Assembly (NCBI RefSeq): GCF_965196975.1
Contig: NZ_OZ239981.1
Location: 4,154,001 to 4,218,000, forward strand
Direction: 5' to 3'
Source: Endozoicomonas sp965196975
Lineage (GTDB): Bacteria; Pseudomonadota; Gammaproteobacteria; Pseudomonadales; Endozoicomonadaceae
Length of the DNA: 64,000 nucleotides
Positions 17,875 through 27,571 of the stretch are shown here, in pieces. The stretch's first letter is position 1, and every line of letters begins with the position of its first letter. The translations under genes and the position numbers were made by a program. The notes under the pieces were generated by a model that ran no database searches, had not been told where the DNA came from, and saw nothing but the letters and a program-made list of their open reading frames with translations.

Positions 17875-20013
17875 TCAATGGCGCATCCATGCGTGGTATT
17901 TTTCCACAAGAGACAATAATCCCTCGGGTGCATGGGCTTTTTTCCACTCACCGGCAGCATACTTATTGGCTTCGCTCAGTGTTGGATAGATGTGTATGGT
18001 TCCCAGGATTTTATTCAGACCCAGACCGTGCTTCATTGCGCTGATATACTCCGTAATCAGCTCCCCTGCGTGATAACCCACAATGGTGACGCCAAGAATC
18101 TTATCTTTCCCGGGCACGGTCAGTACTTTTACAAAGCCCCGGGCTTCTTCATCAGCGATGGCTCGATCCAGGTCATCAATGCCGTATTTGGTCACTTCAT
18201 AGGCAACTCCCCGCTCCTGGGCTTCCTGCTCATTCAGGCCCACTCTGGCCACTTCAGGATCAGTAAATGTGCACCAGGGGATCACTGAATAGTCCACTTT
18301 GAACTTTTTAAAACGACCAAACAGTGCATTCACAGCGCAATACCAGGCCTGATGTGCCGCTGTATGGGTAAACTGGTAAGGCCCTGCCACATCACCGCAG
18401 GCATAGATATTGGGGTAGCGGGTCTGCATGTAGTCGTTAACCTCAATGGTCCCCCGCTCGGTTAACTCAATGCCCAGTGTTTCAAGGCTAAGATTTGACG
18501 TATTAGCTTGTCGTCCCGTGGCAAAGAGGGCAACATCAAAGTCAATTTCCACTTTCTGGCCTTTAAAACCGGCTTCAAGAAACTGACGCTCTTCTCCAGT
18601 GTCGGGATCCAGAAACTTCTGGAAAGAACGGGCTTCGTGTTTCAGCCTCAAGTCGACCCCATCCTGAATAAACTGGTCCATCACCAGTTTCGAGACATCT
18701 TCATCTTCACGATGCAACAGCCGGGTTCCGTGATCTACTTGAATGACCTGAACACCCAGTCTGGCAAAGGCCTGAGTCAGCTCGCAGCCAATAGGTCCAC
18801 CACCAATCACCAGCATCCGGCCCGGTTTCTTTCGTAACTCCCAGATCGTGTCCGATGTGTAGTATTCGACTTTATCAAGGCCAGCCAGGGGTGGAACATA
18901 GGGACGACCGCCACTGGCGATAATGATATTTCTGGACGTGATTCTTTTACCGGCGACCTCCACTTCCCAGGGGCTGACCAGATGAGCAGAGCCGCTGATA
19001 CAGTCAACGCCCAAGCCGGAATAGCGCTCTACTGAATCGTGGGGTTCAACCTTGCGAACAACCCCCTGAACCCGCTCCATCACCTTTGAGAAATTGACTT
19101 CTCCAGACACATGATCAATACCAAACTCATCAGCCCTCTTGAGGTAATGAGCCATTTTGGCAGAGCGAATCAAGGCTTTACTGGGCACACAGCCGGTATT
19201 CAGACAATCACCACCCATTTTATGTTTTTCAATAAGTGACACCTTGGCCTTAACAGCTGCAGTAATATAACTGCTGACCAGTCCAGCGGAACCAGCACCA
19301 ATGACCGTCAGGTTATTATCAAACTTCGCTGGCCGACGGTAGCTACTGTACAAACGTCGACGTCTCAGCCACTCCATCACCATTCTGGCAATCCATGGAA
19401 AAATACCCAAAAGAACAAATGAAGCGATCAATGGTGGCGTTAAAACCCCTTTAAGAGAGAGCTCCTCTAACAGCCCTAGTTGAGCACCGGCATTCACATA
19501 AACAGCAGTCCCCGGGAGCATCCCAAGCTGGCTGACCCAGCTGAATGTCCAGACCCGTATGGAGGTCAGCCCCATAACCAGATTGATGACAAAGAAAGGA
19601 ACCGCCGGAATCAGCCTGAGCGTTGCAAGATAAAAGGCACCGTCCTTTTTCACACCTTTGTTGATGGTGTCCAGATAGCCCGAAAACTTTTGCTCGACCC
19701 AGTCTCTTAATAGGGTTCTTGAAAACAGAAAAGCCAGAGTAGCACCCAAGGTACTGGCAAAAGAAACCAGCAATAGTCCATGGAACAAGCTAAAAATGGC
19801 ACCCGCCACAACGGTAAGGACTGCAGCTCCAGGTAGTGAAAGGCCGGTTACAGCCACGTAGATGGCAAAGAAAGCAGCAGCCGTCAGTACTGGATCATCA
19901 CGATAAAGCCCCTGAAAGAAATCACGGGTCAGGTATTGCTGGCCGTCCAGGGTATAAAATGCACCAATTGCCACGGCAAGCACTGCCAGTAAAAGCCATT
20001 TCTTTATATTCAT
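17875..20013 (-). CDS. DedA/VTT membrane domain fused to mercuric-reductase-like FAD oxidoreductase
   Basis: Residues ~1–220 are a TVP38/TMEM64-type (SNARE-associated/VTT) membrane domain with several helices and the conserved re-entrant-type segment around GLSLPGAAVLTVVAGAIF. From ~232 a complete pyridine-nucleotide disulfide oxidoreductase follows: FAD site VIGAGSAGLVSSY, redox pair Cys270/Cys275 in GGDCLNTGCVPSKA, NAD(P) site VIGGGPIGCEL, and a dimerisation domain with TDPEVARVG. Such fusions occur in many bacteria under mercuric-reductase-like names. No metal-binding N-terminal domain or mer genes are nearby, so mercury resistance is unlikely; the substrate is unknown. GGAAGG lies 5 bases before the ATG. 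Confidence 0.9.
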   Translation of the reverse strand: MNIKKWLLLAVLAVAIGAFYTLDGQQYLTRDFFQGLYRDDPVLTAAAFFAIYVAVTGLSLPGAAVLTVVAGAIFSLFHGLLLVSFASTLGATLAFLFSRTLLRDWVEQKFSGYLDTINKGVKKDGAFYLATLRLIPAVPFFVINLVMGLTSIRVWTFSWVSQLGMLPGTAVYVNAGAQLGLLEELSLKGVLTPPLIASFVLLGIFPWIARMVMEWLRRRRLYSSYRRPAKFDNNLTVIGAGSAGLVSSYITAAVKAKVSLIEKHKMGGDCLNTGCVPSKALIRSAKMAHYLKRADEFGIDHVSGEVNFSKVMERVQGVVRKVEPHDSVERYSGLGVDCISGSAHLVSPWEVEVAGKRITSRNIIIASGGRPYVPPLAGLDKVEYYTSDTIWELRKKPGRMLVIGGGPIGCELTQAFARLGVQVIQVDHGTRLLHREDEDVSKLVMDQFIQDGVDLRLKHEARSFQKFLDPDTGEERQFLEAGFKGQKVEIDFDVALFATGRQANTSNLSLETLGIELTERGTIEVNDYMQTRYPNIYACGDVAGPYQFTHTAAHQAWYCAVNALFGRFKKFKVDYSVIPWCTFTDPEVARVGLNEQEAQERGVAYEVTKYGIDDLDRAIADEEARGFVKVLTVPGKDKILGVTIVGYHAGELITEYISAMKHGLGLNKILGTIHIYPTLSEANKYAAGEWKKAHAPEGLLSLVEKYHAWMRH

Positions 20014-20127
20014 AACGCCTTCCCGTAGCTAAAAACATGCGTTTGGCACGACAATTCCTGCAAACTCATACGTTCTTTCCCGTATAATGCCACTCATATT
20101 GTCAAATTAGAAACCGGGGCTGTTTGC

Positions 20128-20391
20128 AGGGCCTGTTGACACTTCGTTGCAGGGCTCAGTGACTTGGAAAAGTGCCATATGCAAGAAAGACTTGTGCAGC
20201 CCGTAGTGATTCTACGACAAGCAAGTCTGACACAGCAGATGGTTCTTATCCAAGTCACCCAAAGGGCGTACCAGGGCTCCCCTATAGCGTTGTTACGGCA
20301 TCTTGAAAGGCAGTAGCCTTCCTGCAATACCGTGCCTAGCCATAGGGGCGCCCTGATACGCTGAGCACGCAACGAAGCGTCAACAGGCCCT
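20128..20391. repeat. MITE-like palindromic repeat (264 bp)
   Basis: Terminal inverted repeats of 23 bp with one mismatch (beginning AGGGCCTGTTGAC at 20128 and ending in its complement at 20391). Nested internal dyads are seen, such as GTGACTTGGA with TCCAAGTCAC, and CCCCTAT with ATAGGGG. There is no coding potential. It fills most of the 400-bp gap between the flavoprotein fusion and hemB. No clear target duplication was found. Confidence 0.85.
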
Positions 20392-20416
20392 CACACCCTC
20401 AAAAGGATAAAGAAGT

Positions 20417-21418
20417 ATGATTCAGCGCCCTTTTCCTGCTGCACGCCCGAGGCGTATGCGTTACAACGACTTCTCCCGACGCCTGATGCGCGAAAGTCAA
20501 CTTTCCGTCGATAATCTCATCTATCCACTGTTTATCGTCGACGGTAATCAACAGCGTCAATCGGTTGCCTCCATGCCCGGCGTTGAACGCCTCAGCATTG
20601 ATTTGCTCCTTGAAGAAGCCGCAGAACTGGTCAAGCTTGGTATTCCAGCCATCGCGCTGTTTCCGGTCACACCCGCTGAAAAGAAATCCGAGCAGGCGGA
20701 AGAGTCCTGGAACCCGGAAGGTCTTGCACAGAGAGCCGTTCGAGCATTGAAGAATCAGTTCCCTGAGCTGGGTGTGATTACCGATGTTGCGCTGGATCCA
20801 TTTACCTCCCATGGCCTTGATGGCCTGACCAATGAAGACGGTTATGTGGTTAACGATGAAACGGTTGAAGCCCTTGTTCGTCAGGCCCTGTCTCACGCAG
20901 AAGCAGGTGCGGACATTGTGGCTCCATCAGATATGATGGATGGTCGGATTGGCGCCATCCGCCAACGCCTGGAAGAAGAAGGCCATATCAACACCCGCAT
21001 CCTGGCCTACTCTGCCAAATACGCCTCCAGCTACTACGGCCCCTTCCGGGACGCGGTGGACTCAGCTGGCAATCTCGGTAAAAGCAATAAGTTCAGCTTC
21101 CAGATGGACTTTGCCAATAGTGATGAAGCGCTCCACGAGGTGGCTGCAGATCTGGCAGAGGGTGCAGATATGGTGATGGTCAAACCAGGTATGCCTTACC
21201 TGGATGTTGTTCGTCGCGTTAAGGATGAGTTCAAGGTACCCGTCTTTGCCTATCAGGTGAGTGGTGAATACGCCATGCACAAGGCCGCTGCTGCCAATGG
21301 CTGGCTCAATGGCGATGCAGTCATGATGGAATCTCTGATGTGCTTCCGCAGAGCTGGAGCTGATGCCATTCTGACCTACTTTGCTAAAGATGCCGCCAAG
21401 CTTTTGAAAAATATGTAA
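20417..21418 (+). CDS. hemB: Delta-aminolevulinic acid dehydratase (porphobilinogen synthase)
   Basis: Condenses two 5-aminolevulinate molecules to porphobilinogen in haem synthesis. At 333 residues it fits the family. Seen are the metal-site region DVALDPFTSHGLDG, which has Asp in place of the zinc cysteines, as in the Mg-dependent Pseudomonas type; the active-site lysines in AYSAKYASSYYGPFRDA and MVKPGMPYLD; and the C-terminal SLMCFRRAGADAILTYFA. AAAAGGATAAAGAAGT precedes the ATG. The MITE-like repeat ends 25 bases upstream, so it may affect the promoter. Confidence 0.97.
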   Translation: MIQRPFPAARPRRMRYNDFSRRLMRESQLSVDNLIYPLFIVDGNQQRQSVASMPGVERLSIDLLLEEAAELVKLGIPAIALFPVTPAEKKSEQAEESWNPEGLAQRAVRALKNQFPELGVITDVALDPFTSHGLDGLTNEDGYVVNDETVEALVRQALSHAEAGADIVAPSDMMDGRIGAIRQRLEEEGHINTRILAYSAKYASSYYGPFRDAVDSAGNLGKSNKFSFQMDFANSDEALHEVAADLAEGADMVMVKPGMPYLDVVRRVKDEFKVPVFAYQVSGEYAMHKAAAANGWLNGDAVMMESLMCFRRAGADAILTYFAKDAAKLLKNM

Positions 21419-21607
21419 ACGTTCATACTGGGAGAATAGTCTTTCTTATTTCTGTTAGAATAAAATTAATAATGCGACATTCTCCCTGCCTCTATTCGCC
21501 GCTCAGAGAGTCGCCTGTTTTCGGGCATTGGTAGCACCTCAAACCCCAGGCCCAGACACAACCCGTCATCAGTCAGGTTTCTGCTATTTTTGCTGAGAAG
21601 AGGTCAT

Positions 21608-23797
21608 ATGGATAATCCCCAACATACGGATGTTCAAGACACCCAGGCCCAATCATCCGAGCTGTCCGAATCCGTGATTAATAAAGCACCCAAAGTAAGT
21701 GATTATCAGAATCCTGACTATTACATTAACCGCGAGCTCAGCCATCTGGCGTTTAATTTCAGGGTCTTGCAGCAGGCATTAAACGAAGAATACCCGTTGC
21801 TGGAGCGCTTTCGTTTTCTGCTGATTTTCAGCTCCAACCTTGATGAATATTTCGAGATCCGAGTCGCGGGTCTGATGCAGCAGGTCGATTTCTCCCGTGA
21901 GCAGGTGGGACTGGATGGCATGGGGCCTCAACAGGTCTTGAAAGAGATCAGCCAGAAGGCCAAAGAATACGTTGAGCTTCAGTATCAGATACTGAATGAA
22001 AGCCTGTTACCTTCTCTCAGGAAAGAGGGTATTCGCTTTCTGCGTCGCAACGAGCTGACCGAAAAACAGCAGGCATGGATCAAGCGCTTCTTTTACCATG
22101 AAGTCATGCCCATCATCAGCCCCATTGGGCTGGACCCTGCCCATCCTTTCCCAAGACTGGCGAACAAACTGCTGTGCTTTATTGTCTCTCTGGAAGGAAA
22201 AGATGCTTTTGGTCGCGATACCGGTATGGCCATCATCCCTGCGCCACGCTCATTGCCACGTATCGTAAAACTGCCCGAAGATATCTGTGATGGACGGGAA
22301 AACGATTATGTCTTTCTATCATCGATCATTCATCGCCATGTCAGTGACCTGTTCCCTGGCATGGATATCAAAGGCTGTTATCAGTTCCGACTGACCCGTA
22401 ACAGTGACCTGGATCTTGAAGATGAGGTTGAAGACCTGGCCAAGGCACTGCAGGGTGAGCTGCTTTCCCGTAGATACGGTAAAGCGGTACGACTGGAGGT
22501 AGCCGACAACTGCCCACAACCATTGGTTGATTTCCTGCTCAATGAGTTTGGCCTGACCAATGAAGAGGTTTACCAGGTCAGTGGTCCGGTAAACCTGACT
22601 CGCATGATGTCCATCTGCGATACCAATGACAAACCGGATCTGGTCTTTCCTCCGTTTACTCCTGGCTACCCAAAAGGCCTGCACAGTAAACGCAAGCATA
22701 GCAACAACGTACTTGATCTGGTGGCGAAACAAGACATCCTGCTCCATCACCCCTTTGAGTCATTCACCCCTGTTGTAGACATGCTCCGTCAGGCAGCTAA
22801 AGACCCTGATGTTCTGGCCATTAGACAAACTCTGTATCGAACCGGTGCTCACTCTGAAATGGTCGATGCTCTGGTAGAAGCGGCCAGGCAAGGTAAAGAG
22901 GTGACAGTTGTTGTCGAAATCCGTGCCCGGTTTGATGAAGAGGAAAACCTGGCTCTGGCCCGTCGTCTGCAGGAAGCAGGAGCCGTCGTCGTATATGGAG
23001 TGGTAGGTTATAAGACCCATGCGAAGATGATGCTGATCGTTCGTCGTGAAGGCCGGCACATCCAACGCTATGCCCACCTTGGTACGGGTAACTATCACGC
23101 TGGTAATGCACGCTTGTACACCGATTACAGCCTGCTGACCTGTGACAAGATACTAACCAACGATGTTCATAAGATCTTCCAGCAGCTGACCGGTATGGGA
23201 CGTGCGGTTCGTGTCAGGAAACTTTTTCATGCCCCTTTCACGCTGAAAAAGAGTCTGATTGATCTGATCAATCAGGAAACGAACAATGCAAAAGAAGGTA
23301 AGCCTGCACGCATCATTATCAAAATCAACTCACTCACTGAGTCACATATTATAAAAGCGCTGTTCAAAGCTTCTCAGGCTGGCGTTGAGGTTGACCTGAT
23401 TGTCCGCGGTATTTGCTGCCTGAGACCTGGAATTGAGGGGCTCTCTGAGAACATCAGGGTTCGCTCGATTGTCGGACGGTTTCTTGAGCATACCCGCGTC
23501 TACTATTTTGAAAATGGTGACGATGACGCTCTGGTCTACTGCTCAAGTGCTGATGCCATGATCCGAAACCTGGATATGCGTATCGAAACCTGCTTCCCCA
23601 TTGAGGATCCAAAGCTTGCAGCGCGGATCAAAAAAGAATTGGACTACTATCTCACCGACAATACCCGGAGCTGGCAGCTGCAAAGCGATGGAGAATATGA
23701 GAAAAACAGACCTGTTCGGAGTCAGCGTCGACGCAATGCCCAGGAGCGATTGATGGATACACTGGCAATTATCGCCAACAAGCCATCAACTGACTAA
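21608..23797 (+). CDS. ppk: Polyphosphate kinase 1
   Basis: Reversibly transfers the terminal phosphate of ATP to polyphosphate; membrane-associated homotetramer in the family. The 729-residue length, INRELSHLAFNFRVL near the N-terminus, and two phospholipase-D-like halves with the autophosphorylated His region VGYKTHAKMMLIVRREG and HLGTGNYHAGNARLYTDY identify it. I choose the ATG at 21608 because AAGAGG lies five bases upstream; an in-frame TTG at 21590 would add six residues. It is likely monocistronic: the stop is one base from the convergent nitrilase stop, with no obvious terminator. Confidence 0.96.
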   Translation: MDNPQHTDVQDTQAQSSELSESVINKAPKVSDYQNPDYYINRELSHLAFNFRVLQQALNEEYPLLERFRFLLIFSSNLDEYFEIRVAGLMQQVDFSREQVGLDGMGPQQVLKEISQKAKEYVELQYQILNESLLPSLRKEGIRFLRRNELTEKQQAWIKRFFYHEVMPIISPIGLDPAHPFPRLANKLLCFIVSLEGKDAFGRDTGMAIIPAPRSLPRIVKLPEDICDGRENDYVFLSSIIHRHVSDLFPGMDIKGCYQFRLTRNSDLDLEDEVEDLAKALQGELLSRRYGKAVRLEVADNCPQPLVDFLLNEFGLTNEEVYQVSGPVNLTRMMSICDTNDKPDLVFPPFTPGYPKGLHSKRKHSNNVLDLVAKQDILLHHPFESFTPVVDMLRQAAKDPDVLAIRQTLYRTGAHSEMVDALVEAARQGKEVTVVVEIRARFDEEENLALARRLQEAGAVVVYGVVGYKTHAKMMLIVRREGRHIQRYAHLGTGNYHAGNARLYTDYSLLTCDKILTNDVHKIFQQLTGMGRAVRVRKLFHAPFTLKKSLIDLINQETNNAKEGKPARIIIKINSLTESHIIKALFKASQAGVEVDLIVRGICCLRPGIEGLSENIRVRSIVGRFLEHTRVYYFENGDDDALVYCSSADAMIRNLDMRIETCFPIEDPKLAARIKKELDYYLTDNTRSWQLQSDGEYEKNRPVRSQRRRNAQERLMDTLAIIANKPSTD

Positions 23798-23798
23798 G

Positions 23799-24602
23799 TT
23801 ACAGTCGGCGGTGGTTTAAGCTGGGCATTTGCTGACGAATTCTTGCCAGCTCATCCAGATCCAGCTCCGCAACAATCACCGCAGCCCCTTCAGCAGGGGC
23901 TTCGGCAAGAATATCCCCCCAGGGTGAAATAATCATGCTGTGCCCATAAGTCTGTCGACCATCAGGATGGGTTCCTGCCTGATTGGCTGCCAACACATAA
24001 CACTGATTTTCAATAGCTCTGGCTCTTAGCAAAACGCCCCAATGCGCTTCACCGGTCACTTTTGTGAAGGCAGAAGGTACAGTTAATATCGTTGCTCCCT
24101 GCTCCACCAGACAGCGATACAGTTCGGGAAAACGGAGATCATAACAAATCGAAAGACCAACCTTTGCCTGGTCAATATCTACCAACTCTGGCCTTGCCCC
24201 GGGGATAAAATCATCCGATTCTCTATACCGCCCTTTACTATCAGACACCTCTACATCAAACAGATGCATTTTGTTGTAAATGGCAATTTCATCCCCTTCA
24301 GGGTTATAAACAATACATGAGGCATGGTTACGCCCATCACGACTATCATGGATAGGCACGGTCCCCCCTACAAGCCAGCTACCCATTTTTGTTGCCATTG
24401 ACGACATCCACCCCCTTATATCATCAGCTTTCAAAGCCACTTCAGCCTGAGAACCTCCTAGCATGGCAAAACATTCAGGCAAAACAATAATATCCACTTG
24501 CTCTTGTTGATAAGCCATTAACAGACGTTCAATTTCAGCAAGATTTTCAGAAACAATAAGCCCCGAGCAAACCTGAACCACCGCCGCTTTAAGTCTACTC
24601 AT
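23799..24602 (-). CDS. Carbon-nitrogen hydrolase, Nit1/deaminated-glutathione-amidase-like
   Basis: A 267-residue nitrilase-superfamily amidase with the Glu-Lys-Cys triad in VLPECFAM, NKMHLFDVEV and GLSICYDLRFPELYR. The overall pattern (HLFDVEV, RFPELYR, NQAGTHPDGRQTYGHSMI) is that of Nit1-type enzymes, which hydrolyse deaminated glutathione; substrate assignment is by family resemblance. I start at ATG 24602, where GGGGAA precedes by six bases, instead of an upstream in-frame codon at 24662. It is divergent from the NRDE gene with an 83-base gap. Confidence 0.88.
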   Translation of the reverse strand: MSRLKAAVVQVCSGLIVSENLAEIERLLMAYQQEQVDIIVLPECFAMLGGSQAEVALKADDIRGWMSSMATKMGSWLVGGTVPIHDSRDGRNHASCIVYNPEGDEIAIYNKMHLFDVEVSDSKGRYRESDDFIPGARPELVDIDQAKVGLSICYDLRFPELYRCLVEQGATILTVPSAFTKVTGEAHWGVLLRARAIENQCYVLAANQAGTHPDGRQTYGHSMIISPWGDILAEAPAEGAAVIVAELDLDELARIRQQMPSLNHRRL

Positions 24603-24685
24603 TATTATTTCCCCATGATTTTTCGCTGAATGGATGATAGTTTGTTTCTCGTAGGACTTCATAAAGCTACAAGATAATAAACTAC

Positions 24686-25456
24686 ATGTGCCTTATTGTT
24701 TTTTCATGGCAGCCTGATAGCCAGTATCCACTGATTCTTGCTGCCAATCGAGATGAATTTTATCAGCGTCCGACTCAGGCCGCTGACTTCTGGAATGACT
24801 CACCCGATGTATTTGGTGGCCGGGACCTTGAAGCTGGCGGTAGCTGGATGGCTATTAACAAAAATGGCCGCTTTGCCGCCGTGACCAACTATCGGGAAGT
24901 GCCAAGCCCTGCTGGTTTATATTCCAGAGGCGCACTGGTTTCCGACTTTGTAACAGGCTCCCAACCTGCATCTGATTATTTACATGCACTTCAGCAACAG
25001 AGTGACAAGTGGTCAGGCTTCAATCTTCTGATTATGGACTCAACAGGTCTTTACTACTTTAGCAACCGTACGAAAGACCACCGCATTTCTCCCCTCCCTC
25101 CCGGGATATATGGTTTGAGTAATCATCTGCTGGACACGCCATGGCCAAAGCTGTTGAGAGCACGCAATAGCTTTACGCAGGCGCTAAAAGAATCAGCCCC
25201 CCCAGACAGCAAACGGCTTGTTGAGCTAATGCACGATAGCTATCAACCGCCGAAGGAACAATTACCCGATACCGGGGTCAGTAAGGGTGTGGAAAAACTG
25301 CTTTCCAGCTGTTTTATTGCCAGTGAAGACTACGGTACCCGAAATACCTGTGTATTGATGATCGATAGTCATTCACAGCTGCAGTGGGTTGAACAGGAGT
25401 ACCTGCCGGAAGGAGTAGCCGGTAAGAGCCATCACTTCAAAATCAAACTGCGGTAG
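24686..25456 (+). CDS. NRDE (TANGO2-like) family protein
   Basis: A 256-residue member of the NRDE family, named for the motif seen here in LILAANRDEFYQRPT. The protein begins MCLIVFSW, where Cys2 is the conserved candidate N-terminal nucleophile if Met is removed. Other conserved parts are GGRDLEAGGSWMAINKNGRFAAVTNYR and YGLSNHLLDTPWPKL. The eukaryotic relative TANGO2 is linked to haem/lipid handling; the bacterial role is not established. It is cytoplasmic by sequence. Confidence 0.9.
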   Translation: MCLIVFSWQPDSQYPLILAANRDEFYQRPTQAADFWNDSPDVFGGRDLEAGGSWMAINKNGRFAAVTNYREVPSPAGLYSRGALVSDFVTGSQPASDYLHALQQQSDKWSGFNLLIMDSTGLYYFSNRTKDHRISPLPPGIYGLSNHLLDTPWPKLLRARNSFTQALKESAPPDSKRLVELMHDSYQPPKEQLPDTGVSKGVEKLLSSCFIASEDYGTRNTCVLMIDSHSQLQWVEQEYLPEGVAGKSHHFKIKLR

Positions 25457-25516
25457 AATCAGCTAAGCTAGGAAAGTGTCCAAACAGCAGTTTCAAGATT
25501 AAACTGAGGCTTTCCT

Positions 25517-25942
25517 ATGCTTGCCCGCTTTTGCTATGCCATGCTTCTCTCTTTTCTAGCACTGCCAACCTGTACTCTGGCTGACGATAGCTGGATAGAA
25601 GTCGGTTCAGCCAAAGCAAGAGTCAGTGAGAATACCTTAACGATTTTTCCCCAGACTAAAGACGCATTCAGCAAACTTCGTTTCCATATATCTCATGGAG
25701 ATGTCATCTTGCACCAAGCTCGCGTCTATTTAGCCAAGGGTGATGTATTTCATGTCAACCTGCAAAAAACCATTAAAGACAAAAAAAATGGCGATGGAGG
25801 GGAGAGTTATTCAAGGATAATACCGCTGATTGTTTCACAGCAGAGTCCCATAAAGAAAATCAAAGTATTTTATAAATTCAAAAAGCAACCAGAAGTGTCC
25901 AAGCCGGTAACTATTGAGTTATTTGGAATCCCTGCAACTTAG
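25517..25942 (+). CDS. Small secreted protein, possibly DUF2541-like
   Basis: A 141-residue protein with a good signal peptide (MLARFCYAMLLSFLALPTCTLA, cleavage likely after residue 22), so periplasmic or secreted. The mature part is beta-rich and lysine-rich, with KLRFHISHGDVILHQARVYL resembling the core of the YaaI/DUF2541 family; that match is tentative. The function is unknown. The stop codon overlaps the first base of the 8-bp target duplication of IS66 copy B, so the insertion just spared the coding region. Confidence 0.7.
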   Translation: MLARFCYAMLLSFLALPTCTLADDSWIEVGSAKARVSENTLTIFPQTKDAFSKLRFHISHGDVILHQARVYLAKGDVFHVNLQKTIKDKKNGDGGESYSRIIPLIVSQQSPIKKIKVFYKFKKQPEVSKPVTIELFGIPAT

Positions 25943-25949
25943 TCAGAGT

Positions 25950-27548
25950 GTAACTATTCAGCACCCTTCATATAAATCTGGAATTTTCTGATTTTTCGAC
26001 CATCATCTTATACTCAATTTTTCTAACAAATCTCCAGTATGGAACCAGACTTCCCAGCTACTCCGTTTACCGAAGCTCTCCTTAAAGAGAATGAAGAGCT
26101 TCGGACCGAGAATGCGCTTTTACGGGAACGTTGCAGCGAACTGGAAGAAAGGGTTAATAAAAACAGTCAAAACAGTAGTAAGCCACCATCGTCAGATGGT
26201 TATCAAAAGCCCAGTAAAAAAGGGAGTGATAAAGGTGATACATCTTCCAAAGAAGCCCCCTGCTCCTCACAGGAAACACCGAACCCCAAAAGCCTTAGAC
26301 CATCTTCAGGCAATAAACCAGGTGGCCAGAAAGGTCATCAAGGCTCTTGTTTGAGACGTGTCGCCTTACCCGATTATGTCAGGCATCTGAAGGTTGAAAA
26401 ATGTTGCTGTTGCCAGTCTTCGCTTATCGATATTAAACCCACCAAATACATTGAGCGACAGGTTTTTGATCCAGGTAGACCCGGAGAATTTGAAGTTACC
26501 GCGTACTGGGCAGACGTTAAAGTATGTCCTTGTGGTAAACGGAACACCGCTGAGTTTCCCCAAGGAGTGAAAGCCGCTGCTCAATACGGAGAAGTGACTC
26601 AGGCAATGGCTGTTCATTTAAACCAGTATCACTTCATCCCATATCACCGGGTGTCTGAGTATTTCAATACTATTTATTGCATGAGTGTCAGCGCAGGCTC
26701 TGTTGCCAATTTTGTTGCCTATACCCATGAGAACCTGGCCTCTACTGAGCAGAGTATCCGCGATGCTTTACAAGAAAGTCCGGTTGCAGGAGCGGATGAA
26801 ACTGGCATGCGGGTTGACGGTTCACTGTGGTGGTTACACATTATGCGAGATGACCAATGGACGCTTTACTACCTCTCAGAAAGGCGAGGTTGTGAAGCAA
26901 TGGATGCAATGGGCATCCTGCTGACTTTTGCAGGCATTCTGGTTCACGATCATTGGAAGTCCTACTTTGCCTATGCGGCAGTGCATGTGCTTTGTAATGC
27001 CCATCATCTGAGAGAGCTTCAGGGAGTTGTCGATAGGGATGCGAATAAGCTGGCTCTGCGGCTGATGAAATTGCTTACGCTCTCCTGGCACTTCTGCAAG
27101 AAATACAAAGCAGCCGGTCTGACTCAAATGCCTGGTGCAATACAGCTTCGCATTGAGACGATATACGACCAAATCCTTCAAAGGGCTCTCACGAAGGAAA
27201 CCGCTTATATGGAAAAACAACGACAGGTGCTTGGACGTAAGAAGGTCAGGAATACCAAGGCCTACAACCTGTTCAAAAGGCTTATTGAGTTTAAGGTTGA
27301 AACGTTGCGCTTCATGTCGGACTTTTCAATTCCCTTCGATAACAATGGCAGTGAACGTGATGCCAGGATGGCCAAACTTAAGCAGAAGATCTCAGGCTGC
27401 TTCAGAAGCGAAGACGGAGGTACCATGTTTACCCGAATCCGAAGCTATTTATCATCTGCTAAAAAGCAGGGGTTGAACATATTTCAGGCGCTTCTTAAAG
27501 CGGTTCGAAATTACAACAATACGCCTTTGCTGGGTGCTGAATAGTTAC
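25950..27548 (+). mobile_element. IS66-family element, copy B
   Basis: An intact 1,599-bp copy bounded by GTAACTATTCAGCACCC and its complement and flanked by 8-bp duplications GTCAGAGT (25942–25949 and 27549–27556). It encodes the same transposase as copies A and C in opposite orientation to both. Confidence 0.96.
26039..27544 (+). CDS. IS66-family transposase, copy B
   Basis: The 501-residue protein is the same as in copy A: coiled-coil N-terminus, Cys-rich zinc-finger section around 115–165, and DDE motifs GADETGMRV, VHDHWKSY and NNGSERDAR. The stop codon lies within the right terminal repeat. The open frame and clean ends suggest it is functional. Confidence 0.95.
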   Translation: MEPDFPATPFTEALLKENEELRTENALLRERCSELEERVNKNSQNSSKPPSSDGYQKPSKKGSDKGDTSSKEAPCSSQETPNPKSLRPSSGNKPGGQKGHQGSCLRRVALPDYVRHLKVEKCCCCQSSLIDIKPTKYIERQVFDPGRPGEFEVTAYWADVKVCPCGKRNTAEFPQGVKAAAQYGEVTQAMAVHLNQYHFIPYHRVSEYFNTIYCMSVSAGSVANFVAYTHENLASTEQSIRDALQESPVAGADETGMRVDGSLWWLHIMRDDQWTLYYLSERRGCEAMDAMGILLTFAGILVHDHWKSYFAYAAVHVLCNAHHLRELQGVVDRDANKLALRLMKLLTLSWHFCKKYKAAGLTQMPGAIQLRIETIYDQILQRALTKETAYMEKQRQVLGRKKVRNTKAYNLFKRLIEFKVETLRFMSDFSIPFDNNGSERDARMAKLKQKISGCFRSEDGGTMFTRIRSYLSSAKKQGLNIFQALLKAVRNYNNTPLLGAE

Positions 27549-27571
27549 GTCAGAGTTTATTAACCTTATAT

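Noticed and set aside
17875..20013. Mercury-resistance gene merA
   Set aside because: There is no N-terminal metal-binding domain, no C-terminal vicinal cysteine pair and no mer operon; the N-terminus is a VTT membrane domain.
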